64,000 bases of DNA from Actinomadura madurae (GCF_900115095.1 NZ_FOVH01000013.1:62001-126000), one strand, 5' to 3'; positions 1-8,806 are shown, counted from the stretch's first letter. Notes: generated by a model not told the origin, from the sequence alone. Made by a program: numbers and translations.

Positions 1-1424
1 GCGGCCCCGGCGGGTCGACCGTGTCCACCCTGACCGCGAAGCAGGGGCACCGGGTCCTGCTCCTAGAACGGGACACGTTCCCGCGCTACCAGATCGGCGA
101 GTCGCTGCTCCCCGCGACGGCGCACGGCATCGCCAGGCTGCTCGGCGTGGACGAGGAACTGCGGAGCGCGGGGTTCACGAGGAAGAAGGGCGGGACGTTC
201 CGCTGGGGCTCCAATCCCGAGCCGTGGACGTTCAGCTTCGCGGTCTCGCCGAAGCTCGCGGGCCCGACGTCGTTCGCCTACCAGGTCGAACGGATGAAGT
301 TCGACCAGATCCTGCTGGACAACGCGCGCCGGCACGGCGTCGAGGTGCGGGAGGAGAGCACCGTGATCGGCGTGCTCGAGGACGAGGGGAGGATCGGCGG
401 CGTCCGCTATGTCGACGCTGACGGGAACGAGCACACGGTCGAGTCGGCATTCGTGGTGGACGCGTCGGGCAACACCGGCCGCACCTACCGCCATGTCGGA
501 GGGGAGCGACGTTACTCGGAGTTCTTCCGCAACCTCGCGCTCTTCGGTTACTTCGAGGGCGGCAAACGCCTGCCGGCCCCCAACTCGGGCAACATCCTGT
601 CGGCCGCCTTCGAGGACGGCTGGTTCTGGTACATCCCGCTCTCGCCGACCTTGACCAGCGTGGGAGCCGTCGTGCACCGGGACGCCGCGAGCAAGGTGCA
701 GGGCGACCGGGAGGCGGCGCTGAACCGCCTCATCGAGGCGTGCCCGCTGATCAAGGAGTACCTGGCCGGCGCGCGGCGGGTGACGTCGGGCCCCTACGGG
801 GAACTGCGCGTGCGCAAGGACTACTCGTACTGCAACACCCGGTTCTGGCGGCCGGGCATGGTCCTGGTCGGGGACGCCGCCTGCTTCGTCGATCCGGTCT
901 TCTCCTCGGGGGTGCACCTCGCGACCTACAGCGGGCTGCTCGCCGCGCGTTCCGTGAACAGCTGCCTGGCCGGCACGGTCGGGGAGAAGGAGGCGTTCCA
1001 GGAGTTCGAACGCCGCTACCGGCGAGAGTACGGCGTCTTCTACGAGTTCCTCGTCTCCTTCTACGGGATGCAGGCGGACGAGCGGTCCTATTTCTGGGCG
1101 GCCAAGAAGGTGACGAACTATCCCGACTCGGAGCTGGAGGCCTTCGTGGAGCTCGTCGGCGGGCTGGCCTCCGGCGACGTGATCGACGCCACGCCGCAGT
1201 CGGTCTCCGAGGAGCTGGTGAGCGGGACCGAGGCACTGGCGGCCGCCGGCCGGAGCGGCACGGACTCCGGCGACCTGCACGGCAGGCCCGTGGTGGCGAA
1301 CGCGATGGCCGAGAGCGCGAACATGCAGGCGGAGGTCCTGCTGGGCGTGGAGCCGGCGCCGCTCTTCCCGGACGGGCTCGTCAGCACGCCGGACGGGCTG
1401 CACTGGACCCACCCGAGCGCCTGA
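1..1424 (+). CDS. Flavin-dependent halogenase, 5'-truncated by the window edge
   Basis: The open frame enters from the left edge (codons in frame from base 3); 473 residues are visible and the true start lies upstream. The first visible residues, GPGGST, are the end of the GxGxxG FAD-binding loop, followed by HRVLLLERD. YQIGESLLPATAHG and the WxWxIP-type motif in DGWFWYIPLS mark the FADH2-dependent halogenase family; WxWxIP separates halogenases from monooxygenases. KKGGTFRWG holds a candidate catalytic lysine. Family knowledge: these enzymes chlorinate aromatic side chains, often carrier-bound, using FADH2 from a separate reductase. GDAACFVDPVFSSGVH is the second FAD motif. With the antiporter, StrR regulator and HpgT gene downstream, the likely target is a hydroxyphenylglycine or tyrosine residue of a peptide antibiotic. 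The GTG at 21 is inside the FAD loop and is not a credible start. Confidence 0.9.
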   Translation, partial: GPGGSTVSTLTAKQGHRVLLLERDTFPRYQIGESLLPATAHGIARLLGVDEELRSAGFTRKKGGTFRWGSNPEPWTFSFAVSPKLAGPTSFAYQVERMKFDQILLDNARRHGVEVREESTVIGVLEDEGRIGGVRYVDADGNEHTVESAFVVDASGNTGRTYRHVGGERRYSEFFRNLALFGYFEGGKRLPAPNSGNILSAAFEDGWFWYIPLSPTLTSVGAVVHRDAASKVQGDREAALNRLIEACPLIKEYLAGARRVTSGPYGELRVRKDYSYCNTRFWRPGMVLVGDAACFVDPVFSSGVHLATYSGLLAARSVNSCLAGTVGEKEAFQEFERRYRREYGVFYEFLVSFYGMQADERSYFWAAKKVTNYPDSELEAFVELVGGLASGDVIDATPQSVSEELVSGTEALAAAGRSGTDSGDLHGRPVVANAMAESANMQAEVLLGVEPAPLFPDGLVSTPDGLHWTHPSA

Positions 1425-1479
1425 CCCGCACACGTCCGACCGGCCCGGTGGCTCGCGGAGTCCCGGTGAAGGGAACTCC

Positions 1480-2814
1480 ATGCCAGTCGCGGTTGGTCCG
1501 GTGGCGCCGATCAGCCCCCATGACCTGTTGCTCTTCCTGCTGCAAGTCGGGTCACTGCTCGCGCTCGCGGTGGGACTGGGCAGGGTGGCGGTCCGGTTCG
1601 GGCTGCCGGCGATCGTGGGGGAGCTGTGCGCGGGCGTGCTGGTCGGTCCCTCGGTGCTGGCGAACCTGGCGCCCGGCTTCTACGACTGGTTCCTGCCGCA
1701 GGACACCGCCCAGTTCCACCTGCTCGACGCGGTGGGACAGATCGGTGTCCTCCTGCTGGTCGGCCTGACCGGTGCGCACATGGACCTCGGCCTGGTCCGG
1801 CGGAGGGGGACGACCGCCGCCCGGGTCAGCGCGGCCGGAGTGGCGGTCCCGCTCGGGCTCGGGGTCGTCGTGGGGCTGGTCCTGCCCGCCTCGCTGGTGC
1901 CCGGTACGGCCGACCGCGGCACGTTCGCGCTGTTCCTCGGCGTGGCGATGGGGGTGAGCGCGATCCCCGTCATCGCCAAGACGCTGATGGAGATGCGCCT
2001 GCTGCACCGCAACGTGGGGCAGCTGACCCTGTGCGCGGTGATGATCGACGACATCGTCGGGTGGCTGCTGCTGTCGGTGGTCGCGGCGATGGCCACCGGC
2101 GGCGTGCAGGCCGGCCATGTGGCGCTCTCGATCGGCTACGTGGTGCTCACCATCGCCTGCGCGCCGGCGGTCCGCCCATTGATCCGGGCCGTGCTCCGGG
2201 CCTCCGACCGCCACGATCGGGCGAGCGGGGACGGCGTCACGCTCGCGCTGGTGAGCGCCCTGGTGCTGCTGGCCGCGGCGGGCACGCAGGCGATGGGGCT
2301 GGAGGCCGTGCTCGGCGCCTTCGTGTGCGGGATAGTGATCAGCAGCTGCGGGCTGGATCCCGCCAGGCTGGCCCCCTTGCGCGGGGTGGTGCTGTCGGTG
2401 CTGGCGCCGGTGTTCTTCGCGACCGCCGGGCTGCGCATGGACCTGACCGCGCTCGCCAGGCCCGGCGTCCTGCTGGCCGGGCTCGGCGTGCTGCTCGCGG
2501 CGGTCCTCGGCAAGTTCGCGGGTGCGTACCTGGGAGCCCGGGCCAGCCGGATCGGGCACTGGGAGGCGCTCGCCCTCGGCGCCGGGATGAACGCCCGCGG
2601 CGTCATCGAGGTGATCATCGCGATGGTGGGGCTGCGGCTCGGCGTGCTCGGGCCCGAGGCGTACACCATCATCGTCCTGGTCGCGATCGTGACCTCGGTG
2701 ATGGCCCCGCCGGTCCTGCGGCTGACCATGGCCCGCGTCGAGCACACCGCCGAAGAGCGGCTGCGGGAGCGCGTCGACTTCCGTGATGAATCGCCGTCTC
2801 CCGAAGCTCAGTAA
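1480..2814 (+). CDS. Cation/proton antiporter, CPA2 (KefB/NapA-like) family
   Basis: A 444-residue integral membrane protein with about 12 hydrophobic segments. The start ATG has a good ribosome site (GAAGGGA, 7 bases upstream). GLPAIVGELCAGVLVGPS is the typical N-terminal antiporter signature, MIDDIVGWLLL carries the acidic pair of the ion site, and MNARGVIEVIIAMVGL matches the conserved later helix. There is no C-terminal TrkA-N domain, so it is a bare exchanger. It follows the halogenase by 55 bases on the same strand. Antiporters of this kind are a recurring neighbour of the halogenase in glycopeptide clusters (recalled, not searched); a role in export or ion balance during production is inferred. 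Confidence 0.85.
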   Translation: MPVAVGPVAPISPHDLLLFLLQVGSLLALAVGLGRVAVRFGLPAIVGELCAGVLVGPSVLANLAPGFYDWFLPQDTAQFHLLDAVGQIGVLLLVGLTGAHMDLGLVRRRGTTAARVSAAGVAVPLGLGVVVGLVLPASLVPGTADRGTFALFLGVAMGVSAIPVIAKTLMEMRLLHRNVGQLTLCAVMIDDIVGWLLLSVVAAMATGGVQAGHVALSIGYVVLTIACAPAVRPLIRAVLRASDRHDRASGDGVTLALVSALVLLAAAGTQAMGLEAVLGAFVCGIVISSCGLDPARLAPLRGVVLSVLAPVFFATAGLRMDLTALARPGVLLAGLGVLLAAVLGKFAGAYLGARASRIGHWEALALGAGMNARGVIEVIIAMVGLRLGVLGPEAYTIIVLVAIVTSVMAPPVLRLTMARVEHTAEERLRERVDFRDESPSPEAQ

Positions 2815-2955
2815 TGTGCGATGAGGTCGGACCTTAATGGGCCAGGGCGCGTCTGACCGGCTCATGGGTAATGGGTTATGGGCCTGCCGGGGCTGTGCTA
2901 GATTCGAGCGGCGCCCATACGATGCTGTCGAGGGTACGGGGTTTGTAGGCTCCCA

Positions 2956-4188
2956 ATGCGTCATCCCCCTGTGTTAACGTCGTCCCCCGCCAAGAAAAGT
3001 CCACCATTCGCTTCATTCTCATATTCGTGGATCGCCGCGCTCTTCGCGGTCACCCTCGGATCGTGGCTCGGACTGCTGGCGTCCGCGCAGGTCCTGCTGC
3101 CTTCGCAGATCGAGGTCATCGGCGCCGCGCGCAAGGAATTGGCGCTCGGAATCGTGACCGCCGCGGGCGCCTCGGCGGCCGTCGTCTCGGCTCCCCTCAT
3201 GGGCGTGCTCTCCGACCGCACCCGGTGGCGGTTCGGCCGGCGCCGCTCCTGGATCATCGGCGGCTCCGCGGTGTGCGCGGTCGCGCTGCTCGCGCTTCCC
3301 CTGCAGTCGTCGCTCCTCGGCGTCGGCCTGTGCTGGGCGCTCGTGCACGGCGGTACGGGCGGCGTCCACGCGGTGGTGTGCGCCGTGGTGGCCGACCGCG
3401 TGGAGGTGAACCGCCGGGGCACGGTGTTCGCCGTGGTCGACCTCGCCCAGCCGGTGGGACTGGTCGCCGGGACGCTGCTGGTGTCGAGCCTCTCCATCGA
3501 GGACGCCTATCCACTGGTCGCCGGGCTGGCGGTGCTGCTCGCCGTCCCCTATGCGTTCATCGGGCGGGACGTGCCCGCGCCGGCGCGGGCGGAGCGGCGG
3601 CAACGGCGGCTTCCCGATCCGGGCTCCCTGGGGCCCGAATTCGCCTGGGCGTGGGCCGGGCGCTTCGCGGCACAGCTCGCGACGTCACTGGCCACCGTCT
3701 ATCTGCTCTACTTTCTCCGGGACGAGATCCGGGTCGATGACCCCGCCGAGGGCGTGGCGGTGCTCAGCCTGCTGTTCACCTCGGGCATCGTCTTGGTGGG
3801 CCTGCTGATCGGCCGCCTGTCCGACCGCCTGGAACGGCGCAGGATATTCGTGGTCGCCGCCGCGCTGCTGATGGCCGTCGCCCTGACCGGGATGGCGTCG
3901 GTGCCGACCTGGACGGTGGCCGTCGTCGCCGCCACCGCGCTCGGCGCCGGCTACGGCGCCCATCTGGCGGTCGGGCAGGCGCTCGTGACCCAGCTCCTGC
4001 GCAACGACGAGGACCGGGGCAGAGACCTCGGCACGATGAACATGGCGGGCAGCAGTGCCGTCGTGGTCGCTCCGATCGTGGCGATCGCGAGCGTCGGCCT
4101 CGGTGGTTACACGCTTCTGTTCCTTTTGGCGGCCGTCATGGCGGTGGTCAGCGGACTTCTGGTCAAACCGATCAGATCAGTTCGCTGA
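2956..4188 (+). CDS. Major facilitator superfamily transporter
   Basis: 410 residues with about 12 membrane segments. GVLSDRTRWRFGRRRSW is the cytoplasmic loop 2-3 signature (motif A) and IGRLSDRLERRR is its counterpart between helices 8 and 9, so both MFS halves are present. The layout resembles the GPH/SLC45-type branch more than DHA drug exporters. The start is uncertain: ATG at 2956 lacks a clear ribosome site and GTG at 2971 is possible. It lies 141 bases after the antiporter and probably exports the cluster product or an intermediate; the substrate is not evident from sequence. Confidence 0.8.
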   Translation: MRHPPVLTSSPAKKSPPFASFSYSWIAALFAVTLGSWLGLLASAQVLLPSQIEVIGAARKELALGIVTAAGASAAVVSAPLMGVLSDRTRWRFGRRRSWIIGGSAVCAVALLALPLQSSLLGVGLCWALVHGGTGGVHAVVCAVVADRVEVNRRGTVFAVVDLAQPVGLVAGTLLVSSLSIEDAYPLVAGLAVLLAVPYAFIGRDVPAPARAERRQRRLPDPGSLGPEFAWAWAGRFAAQLATSLATVYLLYFLRDEIRVDDPAEGVAVLSLLFTSGIVLVGLLIGRLSDRLERRRIFVVAAALLMAVALTGMASVPTWTVAVVAATALGAGYGAHLAVGQALVTQLLRNDEDRGRDLGTMNMAGSSAVVVAPIVAIASVGLGGYTLLFLLAAVMAVVSGLLVKPIRSVR

Positions 4189-4575
4189 CCATAAACACCC
4201 GTTCGGGGCAGCCCGGTGCACGCGCGGCCGCATTCACTCTCGATGCGGTTACCGTGTACGCCCGGTGACAATCGGATCGCGTCCGGCGACCATTCGATGG
4301 TCCGTGGAAGTCGGCTAACCATTCGGCTCTTGTTCGGTTAGCCATCGGTAAGGGTGGTCTCGGTAACGTCGGGTGAAGATCGCGGCGGGGCGCAATCTAC
4401 TGGAGGGAAGACGGGGGACGGGCGGACGGGAGTCCGGCTCCCACACGCGGCTCCGCACGTGGTCGGCCATTCATGGGCCTGTTCGATCAGAGTAACCGGA
4501 CGCTGTTCTTCGAGTACCCATTTCCGCATCGGGTCGCTCGTGGGCTCCCAACAGCGGGCCTCAGTGCAGTGAACG
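4189..4575. other. 387-base intergenic region before the StrR-type regulator
   Basis: No gene found. The stretch is AT-richer than its neighbours and holds an inverted repeat at 4313-4343. It presumably carries the promoter of the StrR-like gene, but I see no confident -35/-10 pair. The classic StrR/Bbr target form (GTTCRACTG-N11-CRGTYGAAC) was not found here. Confidence 0.6.
4313..4343. promoter_or_regulatory. Inverted repeat upstream of StrR-like gene
   Basis: Perfect 8-base arms GGCTAACC (4313-4320) and GGTTAGCC (4336-4343) separated by 15 bases. The flanks extend the resemblance (ATTCGG after the left arm, TTCGG before the right arm). It lies about 230 bases upstream of the regulator start. 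It could be an operator for a dimeric regulator or a weak terminator for the MFS gene; the long spacer and lack of a T-tract favour a binding site. Confidence 0.4.
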
Positions 4576-5718
4576 GTGAATGAGTCTGCTGTGTGGGCGG
4601 CTTCATCTTCCTGGTTGGGGTTGGTCGGTGTGGACGGTACTGGACGTGAGGCAAACGCAGGTGGAACATTCTCGAGTGAGAACGCGCTCGTCAGGCATCT
4701 CTCCGTTCAGCAGGAAGGCATCGAGCGTTCGGCGGTGGCGCGAATACCGATAGCATCGCTGGTGACGGCGGGATCGCCGCGGCTGGAGGGCGAGGACGCC
4801 GAGCATGTGCGCGTGCTCGCCGACGCGGGCGGCGCTCTGCCCCCGATCGTGGTGCACCTGCCGTCGCGCCGGGTCATCGACGGCATGCACCGCCTGCGCG
4901 CCGCCATCCTCCGCGGTGAGGAGGAGATCGACGCTCGCTTCTTCCATGGCACCGAGGCCGACGTGTTCCTGCTCTCGGTCGCGGCCAACATCCAGCACGG
5001 CCTTCCCCTGTCGCAGCGGGACCGGATGGCCGCGGCCGAGCGCATCTTCGTCACCCATCCCGAGTGGTCGGACCGCATGGTCGCGATCGTGGTGGGCATG
5101 TCGAACAAGAAGGTCGGCCGGCTGCGGAGACAGGTGGCCGGCGACATCCCGCAGCCCGCCGTCAGGATCGGCCGGGACGGCAGGGTCCGGCCGGTCGACG
5201 GGTCGGCCGGCCGGGAGCGGGCGGCGAAGTTGATCGCGCGCGATCCGGATGCCTCCCTCCGCCGGATCGCCCGGGAGGCCGGCATCTCTCCCGCCACCGC
5301 CGCGGACGTGCGCGACAGGGTGCGCCGCGGCGAGGATCCGGTCCTGCCGCGGCATGGCGCCAGGGCGAAGGCCGCCGAATCCGAGGCCGTGACCGGGAAG
5401 CCCGCCGAGCTCGGGGATCCCGTGCCGATGGCGCCGTCGATCACGGTCATCGCGGAACTCGTCACCGGATTCGAACGGCTCCGCAGGGATCCCTCCCTGC
5501 GGTTCACCGAGGCGGGCCGGGCGCTGCTGCGGATGTTCGAGGCGTGCCTGGCGGTCGTGCGTCACGAGGAGACCATCAAGAAGGGCCTTCCCCCGCACTG
5601 CCTGTCCTCGATGGCCGAGCTGAGCCACGCTTACGCCTCCGTCCTGAAGTCGTTCGCGGCGGAGCTGCAGCAATTGGAGACGACACATTCCTCCGAGAAT
5701 TGCGAAAGCGTCGGCTGA
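4576..5718 (+). CDS. StrR-like (ParB/Spo0J-fold) pathway-specific transcriptional activator
   Basis: 380 residues from a GTG start. The N-terminal ParB/Sulfiredoxin-like domain shows LPPIVVHLPSRRVIDGMHR and the ANIQHGLPLS box; a helix-turn-helix follows (WSDRMVAIVVGMSNKKVGRLRR). This is the family of StrR, Bbr and related activators of aminoglycoside and glycopeptide clusters. The start is uncertain: the first ~38 codons are poorer in GC at third positions than the rest and homology-like sequence begins near ARIPIASL, so GTG at 4630 is an alternative. It precedes a strong bidirectional terminator and most likely switches on the hydroxyphenylglycine peptide cluster to the left. Confidence 0.87.
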   Translation: MNESAVWAASSSWLGLVGVDGTGREANAGGTFSSENALVRHLSVQQEGIERSAVARIPIASLVTAGSPRLEGEDAEHVRVLADAGGALPPIVVHLPSRRVIDGMHRLRAAILRGEEEIDARFFHGTEADVFLLSVAANIQHGLPLSQRDRMAAAERIFVTHPEWSDRMVAIVVGMSNKKVGRLRRQVAGDIPQPAVRIGRDGRVRPVDGSAGRERAAKLIARDPDASLRRIAREAGISPATAADVRDRVRRGEDPVLPRHGARAKAAESEAVTGKPAELGDPVPMAPSITVIAELVTGFERLRRDPSLRFTEAGRALLRMFEACLAVVRHEETIKKGLPPHCLSSMAELSHAYASVLKSFAAELQQLETTHSSENCESVG

Positions 5719-5734
5719 GCACCGATGAGGATGG

Positions 5735-5766
5735 GCGGCCCGGCCCCCGGCCGGGGGCCGGGCCGC
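5735..5766. terminator. Perfect 32-base palindrome between convergent genes
   Basis: A 16-base arm (GCGGCCCGGCCCCCGG) is followed at once by its exact reverse complement. It sits between the stop of the StrR-like gene (5718) and the stop of the cold-shock gene (5780), which converge here, so a bidirectional terminator is the natural reading. Confidence 0.75.
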
Positions 5767-5779
5767 TCCGGGCGTTGAG

Positions 5780-6196
5780 CTAACCCTCCACCCAGCCGCG
5801 TTCGCGTGCGAGGGCCAGGAAACCGTCGCGAAGCCGTACGATCTGGGATCCGGTCAGTTCCGGAGAAAGCCGGAGAAGCATGTCGGTAAGTGTGGCGCGC
5901 ATCTCCCCGATGGTCAGGACATCGCAGAATTCGGAGTCCTCGTCGTGCTCGGCGGGGTTACCCGAAGAGGTCGCCTCCGCCACCACGCCGACGCAGTAGG
6001 CCTTCTTTCCCCGGTCGCCGTCCATGACCTCGAACCTCACCCGCGCTCCGGGGGTGAAGCGCGACTGGTCGCCCTCGCATTCGTTCACATGGACGAAGAC
6101 GTCGGCGCCGCCCCGGTCGGGTGCGATGAACCCGTAGCCGCGAGCGGCGTCGAACTGCAGAATCCTGCCAAACTCCGTCACAGAGAACACTCCCAT
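5780..6196 (-). CDS. Cold-shock-domain protein with C-terminal helical extension
   Basis: 138 residues. The N-terminal ~70 residues form a CspA-type OB fold with RNP1 GYGFIAPD and RNP2 VFVHV, the single-strand RNA/DNA-binding motifs. Unlike the classic 67-residue Csp, it continues with an acidic linker (EHDEDSE) and a helical tail of about 45 residues of unknown function. Such CSD proteins with tails are common in actinomycetes. It is transcribed against the StrR-like gene and divergently from the oxidase-aminotransferase fusion. A role as RNA chaperone or regulator is family-based; a link to the antibiotic cluster is not shown. Confidence 0.85.
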   Translation of the reverse strand: MGVFSVTEFGRILQFDAARGYGFIAPDRGGADVFVHVNECEGDQSRFTPGARVRFEVMDGDRGKKAYCVGVVAEATSSGNPAEHDEDSEFCDVLTIGEMRATLTDMLLRLSPELTGSQIVRLRDGFLALARERGWVEG

Positions 6197-6296
6197 GCAC
6201 CGATCGCGCTGCTACATGACCGCCCTGACCGGTAATTCCGAAGCACCTGGCGGCCCTGACAGGGTAGTGGTCAGGGGTGCCGGCGGTCGTCTCGAA

Positions 6297-6331
6297 GGTG
6301 TCCAACCGGCGCCGTGCGCCGGTTGGACACC
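6297..6331. terminator. Strong 16-base-stem hairpin in a divergent intergenic region
   Basis: Arms GGTGTCCAACCGGCGC (6297-6312) and its exact reverse complement (6316-6331) with a three-base loop (CGT). It looks like an intrinsic terminator, yet both flanking genes point away from it, so it does not end either one. It may end an upstream small transcript, insulate the two promoters or act as a regulator site. Confidence 0.5.
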
Positions 6332-6449
6332 TGATTTCCGTCCGGCGTCGCAGATTGCCTTCGAATGAACGATCGTACGTCCTGGTGGACGTTCGGCGGC
6401 GGTGAAACAATTCGTGGGACTCGCGACTCTTTCCCGCAAAGGGCGAATA

Positions 6450-8741
6450 ATGGAATGGTCCCTGAACGACTTCATGCGGTTGGCCCGGGCGCGAACCTCT
6501 CCGGCGACCTGGGACGTCTTCGAGGGCGATGACCGCGAGCGGCGCGCGCTCGCGGCCAACCTCGGCGCGTTCGAGCGCGTGCGGATGCGTCTCCCCGCCC
6601 GGGGCGGGCCGCCCGACCGCCCGGACACCACCACCAAGATCCTTGGCCGGGTGTGGGACGCGCCGGTGGGTGCCGCCCCGCCGGCGCAGGTGGCCCTCGG
6701 ACACGAGTCCGGGGAACTCGGCGTCATCCGCGGGACGGAGGCCGTCGCGGAGGCTCCGGTCGTGGTCGGCGCCTCCGCCGCCCATCCGGTCGAGGACCTC
6801 GCCGCCGCGAGCGGCGTCCCGCTCTGGCTCCAGACCCGCCGTGCCCGTGATCGTTCGGTGAACGAGGATCTCCTCGGACGAGCGGAGACCGCGGGCTTCG
6901 AGGCGGTCGTCCTCGCCGTCGGCGCCGCGGGTCCCGACTCCGCCGCCGATCCCGCCCTCGACTGGGCCGAACTGGGACGGCTGCGCTCACTGACCTCGCT
7001 GCCGATCCTGGCGAAGGGCGTCCTGACGGGCGCCGACGCTCAGCGCGCGATCGACACCGGCGCCGACGGCGTCATCGTCTCCAACCACGGCGTTCACCGG
7101 GACGATGGCGTGGCGGCCACGCTCAGCCTCCTGCCCGGGGTGGCGGCCGTGGCGAACGCACGGGTGCCGGTCCTTCTCGGCGGCGGCGTCCGGCGCGGCC
7201 GGGACGTGCTGGCCGCGCTCGCCCTCGGCGCCGACGCGGTCCTCGTCGGCCGTCCTGTCCTGCACGGCCTGACGGTCGGCGCCGCCGAAGGTGTGGAACA
7301 GGTGCTCAGAGTCCTGGTCGAGGAGCTCAGGGCCGAGATGAGGGCCGCCGGCGTCGCGACGATCGCCGAGATCGGCCCCGATCTCGTCGAGGCGGGCGGC
7401 GAGGCGGCGGGCCACCGGCCGGGCCGCGGTGCCGTGCTGCGCATGGCGGACCTGCATTCCAGCGTCGCGGATCCGGTCATGGACACGATGAACTTCCTGA
7501 ACGAGGTGACGCTGCGCAACCCCGACGCCGTGTCCTTCGCCCCGGGCAGGCCGTACGACGGCTTCTTCGACACCGAGCAGATCTTCACCTACGTGCGCCG
7601 CTACCTGACCTATCTGGAGGACGAGGGGCGGTCGCCCGCCAAGGTTCGCGAGACGGTCTTCCAGTACGGCCCGTCCGCCGGACTGATCCGCGACCTGATC
7701 GCCGACGCGGTCCGCCAGGACGAGGGGATCGACGTGCCGCCCGACTCGATCGTGGTCACCGTCGGCTGCCAGGAGGCGATGTTCCTCGCCCTTCGCGCGC
7801 TGATGTCGGGTCAGGGCGACGTGCTGCTCGTCTCCAGCCCCAGCTACATGGGCATCGTCGGAGCGGCCAGGCTGCTGGGGGCCGAGGTGGCCGCCGTGGC
7901 GGAGGGGCCGGACGGGCTCGCGTGCGCCGATGTGGAGGCCGCGATCATGGCCGAGCGGGCGCGGGGCCGCCGCCCCCGCGCGCTCTACGTCATCCCGGAC
8001 CACTCCAACCCGTCCGGTGTCACTTTGCCGCTGGAGACCCGGCACGCACTTCTCGACCTGGCCGAACGGCTCGACGTGCTCCTCCTGGAGGACAGCCCGT
8101 ACCGGCTGGTCAGTCCCGGGGTCCAGGTCCCGACACTGAAGTCCCTCGACCGGCACAACCGGGTCGTCCACCTGGGCTCCTTCGCCAAGACCGTCTTTCC
8201 CGGCGCTCGCGTCGGCTACGTGATCGCCGACCAGCCGGTGGTGAGGGACGACGGGACGACCGGCCTGCTCGCCGACGAGCTGGCGAAGATCAAGAGCATG
8301 GTCACCGTGAACACCTCGGCGCTGAGCCAGGCCGCGGTGGCAGGCGCCCTGCTCTCGGTCGGCGGCCGTGTCTCCGACCTCAACGTCGAGACCGCCGCGC
8401 ACTATGGCGACACCATGCGGTACGTGCTGGACGGCCTGGCCCGGGAGTTCCCGGCCGAGCTCCGGGCCCGGCTCGGGGTGAGCTGGAACGAACCCACCGG
8501 CGGCTTCTTCCTGACCGTCCGGACGCCGTTCGTCGCCGACAACGCCGCACTGGCCAGATCGGTCGAGGAGTTCGGAGTGATCTGGACGCCGATGTCCTAC
8601 TTCCATCCCGAGGGCGGAGGCAGCCGAACGATCAGGCTTTCGACGAGCTACCTCACGCACGCGGACGTGAACGCGGGACTCGCCCGCCTTGCCGCCTTCA
8701 TCAAGGCCGAGGCGGCCAGGTCTCAGGCGATGGACGTCTAG
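6450..8741 (+). CDS. hpgT: Fusion of hydroxymandelate-oxidase-like (FMN) domain and HpgT-type PLP aminotransferase
   Basis: 763 residues from ATG 6450 (AAAGGGCG six bases upstream; GTG 6402 is a weaker alternative). Residues ~1-330 follow the FMN-dependent alpha-hydroxy-acid oxidase fold: PVGAAP, ILAKGVLTG (active-site Lys ~188) and SNHG (His ~212). Residues ~345-763 are a class I/II aminotransferase with NPSG, EDSPYRL and the PLP lysine in SFAKTVFPG (~K580). Family knowledge: HmO oxidises 4-hydroxymandelate to 4-hydroxybenzoylformate and HpgT transaminates it to 4-hydroxyphenylglycine. Fusions of the two are, from memory, known in lipodepsipeptide clusters. The oxidase half has lost several catalytic residues (see findings), so only the aminotransferase half is confidently active. 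The hydroxymandelate synthase is not in this window. Confidence 0.88.
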   Translation: MEWSLNDFMRLARARTSPATWDVFEGDDRERRALAANLGAFERVRMRLPARGGPPDRPDTTTKILGRVWDAPVGAAPPAQVALGHESGELGVIRGTEAVAEAPVVVGASAAHPVEDLAAASGVPLWLQTRRARDRSVNEDLLGRAETAGFEAVVLAVGAAGPDSAADPALDWAELGRLRSLTSLPILAKGVLTGADAQRAIDTGADGVIVSNHGVHRDDGVAATLSLLPGVAAVANARVPVLLGGGVRRGRDVLAALALGADAVLVGRPVLHGLTVGAAEGVEQVLRVLVEELRAEMRAAGVATIAEIGPDLVEAGGEAAGHRPGRGAVLRMADLHSSVADPVMDTMNFLNEVTLRNPDAVSFAPGRPYDGFFDTEQIFTYVRRYLTYLEDEGRSPAKVRETVFQYGPSAGLIRDLIADAVRQDEGIDVPPDSIVVTVGCQEAMFLALRALMSGQGDVLLVSSPSYMGIVGAARLLGAEVAAVAEGPDGLACADVEAAIMAERARGRRPRALYVIPDHSNPSGVTLPLETRHALLDLAERLDVLLLEDSPYRLVSPGVQVPTLKSLDRHNRVVHLGSFAKTVFPGARVGYVIADQPVVRDDGTTGLLADELAKIKSMVTVNTSALSQAAVAGALLSVGGRVSDLNVETAAHYGDTMRYVLDGLAREFPAELRARLGVSWNEPTGGFFLTVRTPFVADNAALARSVEEFGVIWTPMSYFHPEGGGSRTIRLSTSYLTHADVNAGLARLAAFIKAEAARSQAMDV

Positions 8742-8776
8742 CCGATGAACGGCTGAAAGAGCCCGCGTCGCCCGCA

Positions 8777-8799
8777 GCCCGAGCGCGCCGGGCTCGGGC
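8777..8799. terminator. Hairpin between convergent fusion gene and TetR gene
   Basis: Stem GCCCGAGC (8777-8784) / GCTCGGGC (8792-8799), seven-base loop, between stop 8741 and stop 8807 of converging genes. Likely shared terminator. Confidence 0.6.
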
Positions 8800-8806
8800 G
8801 CGGCCG

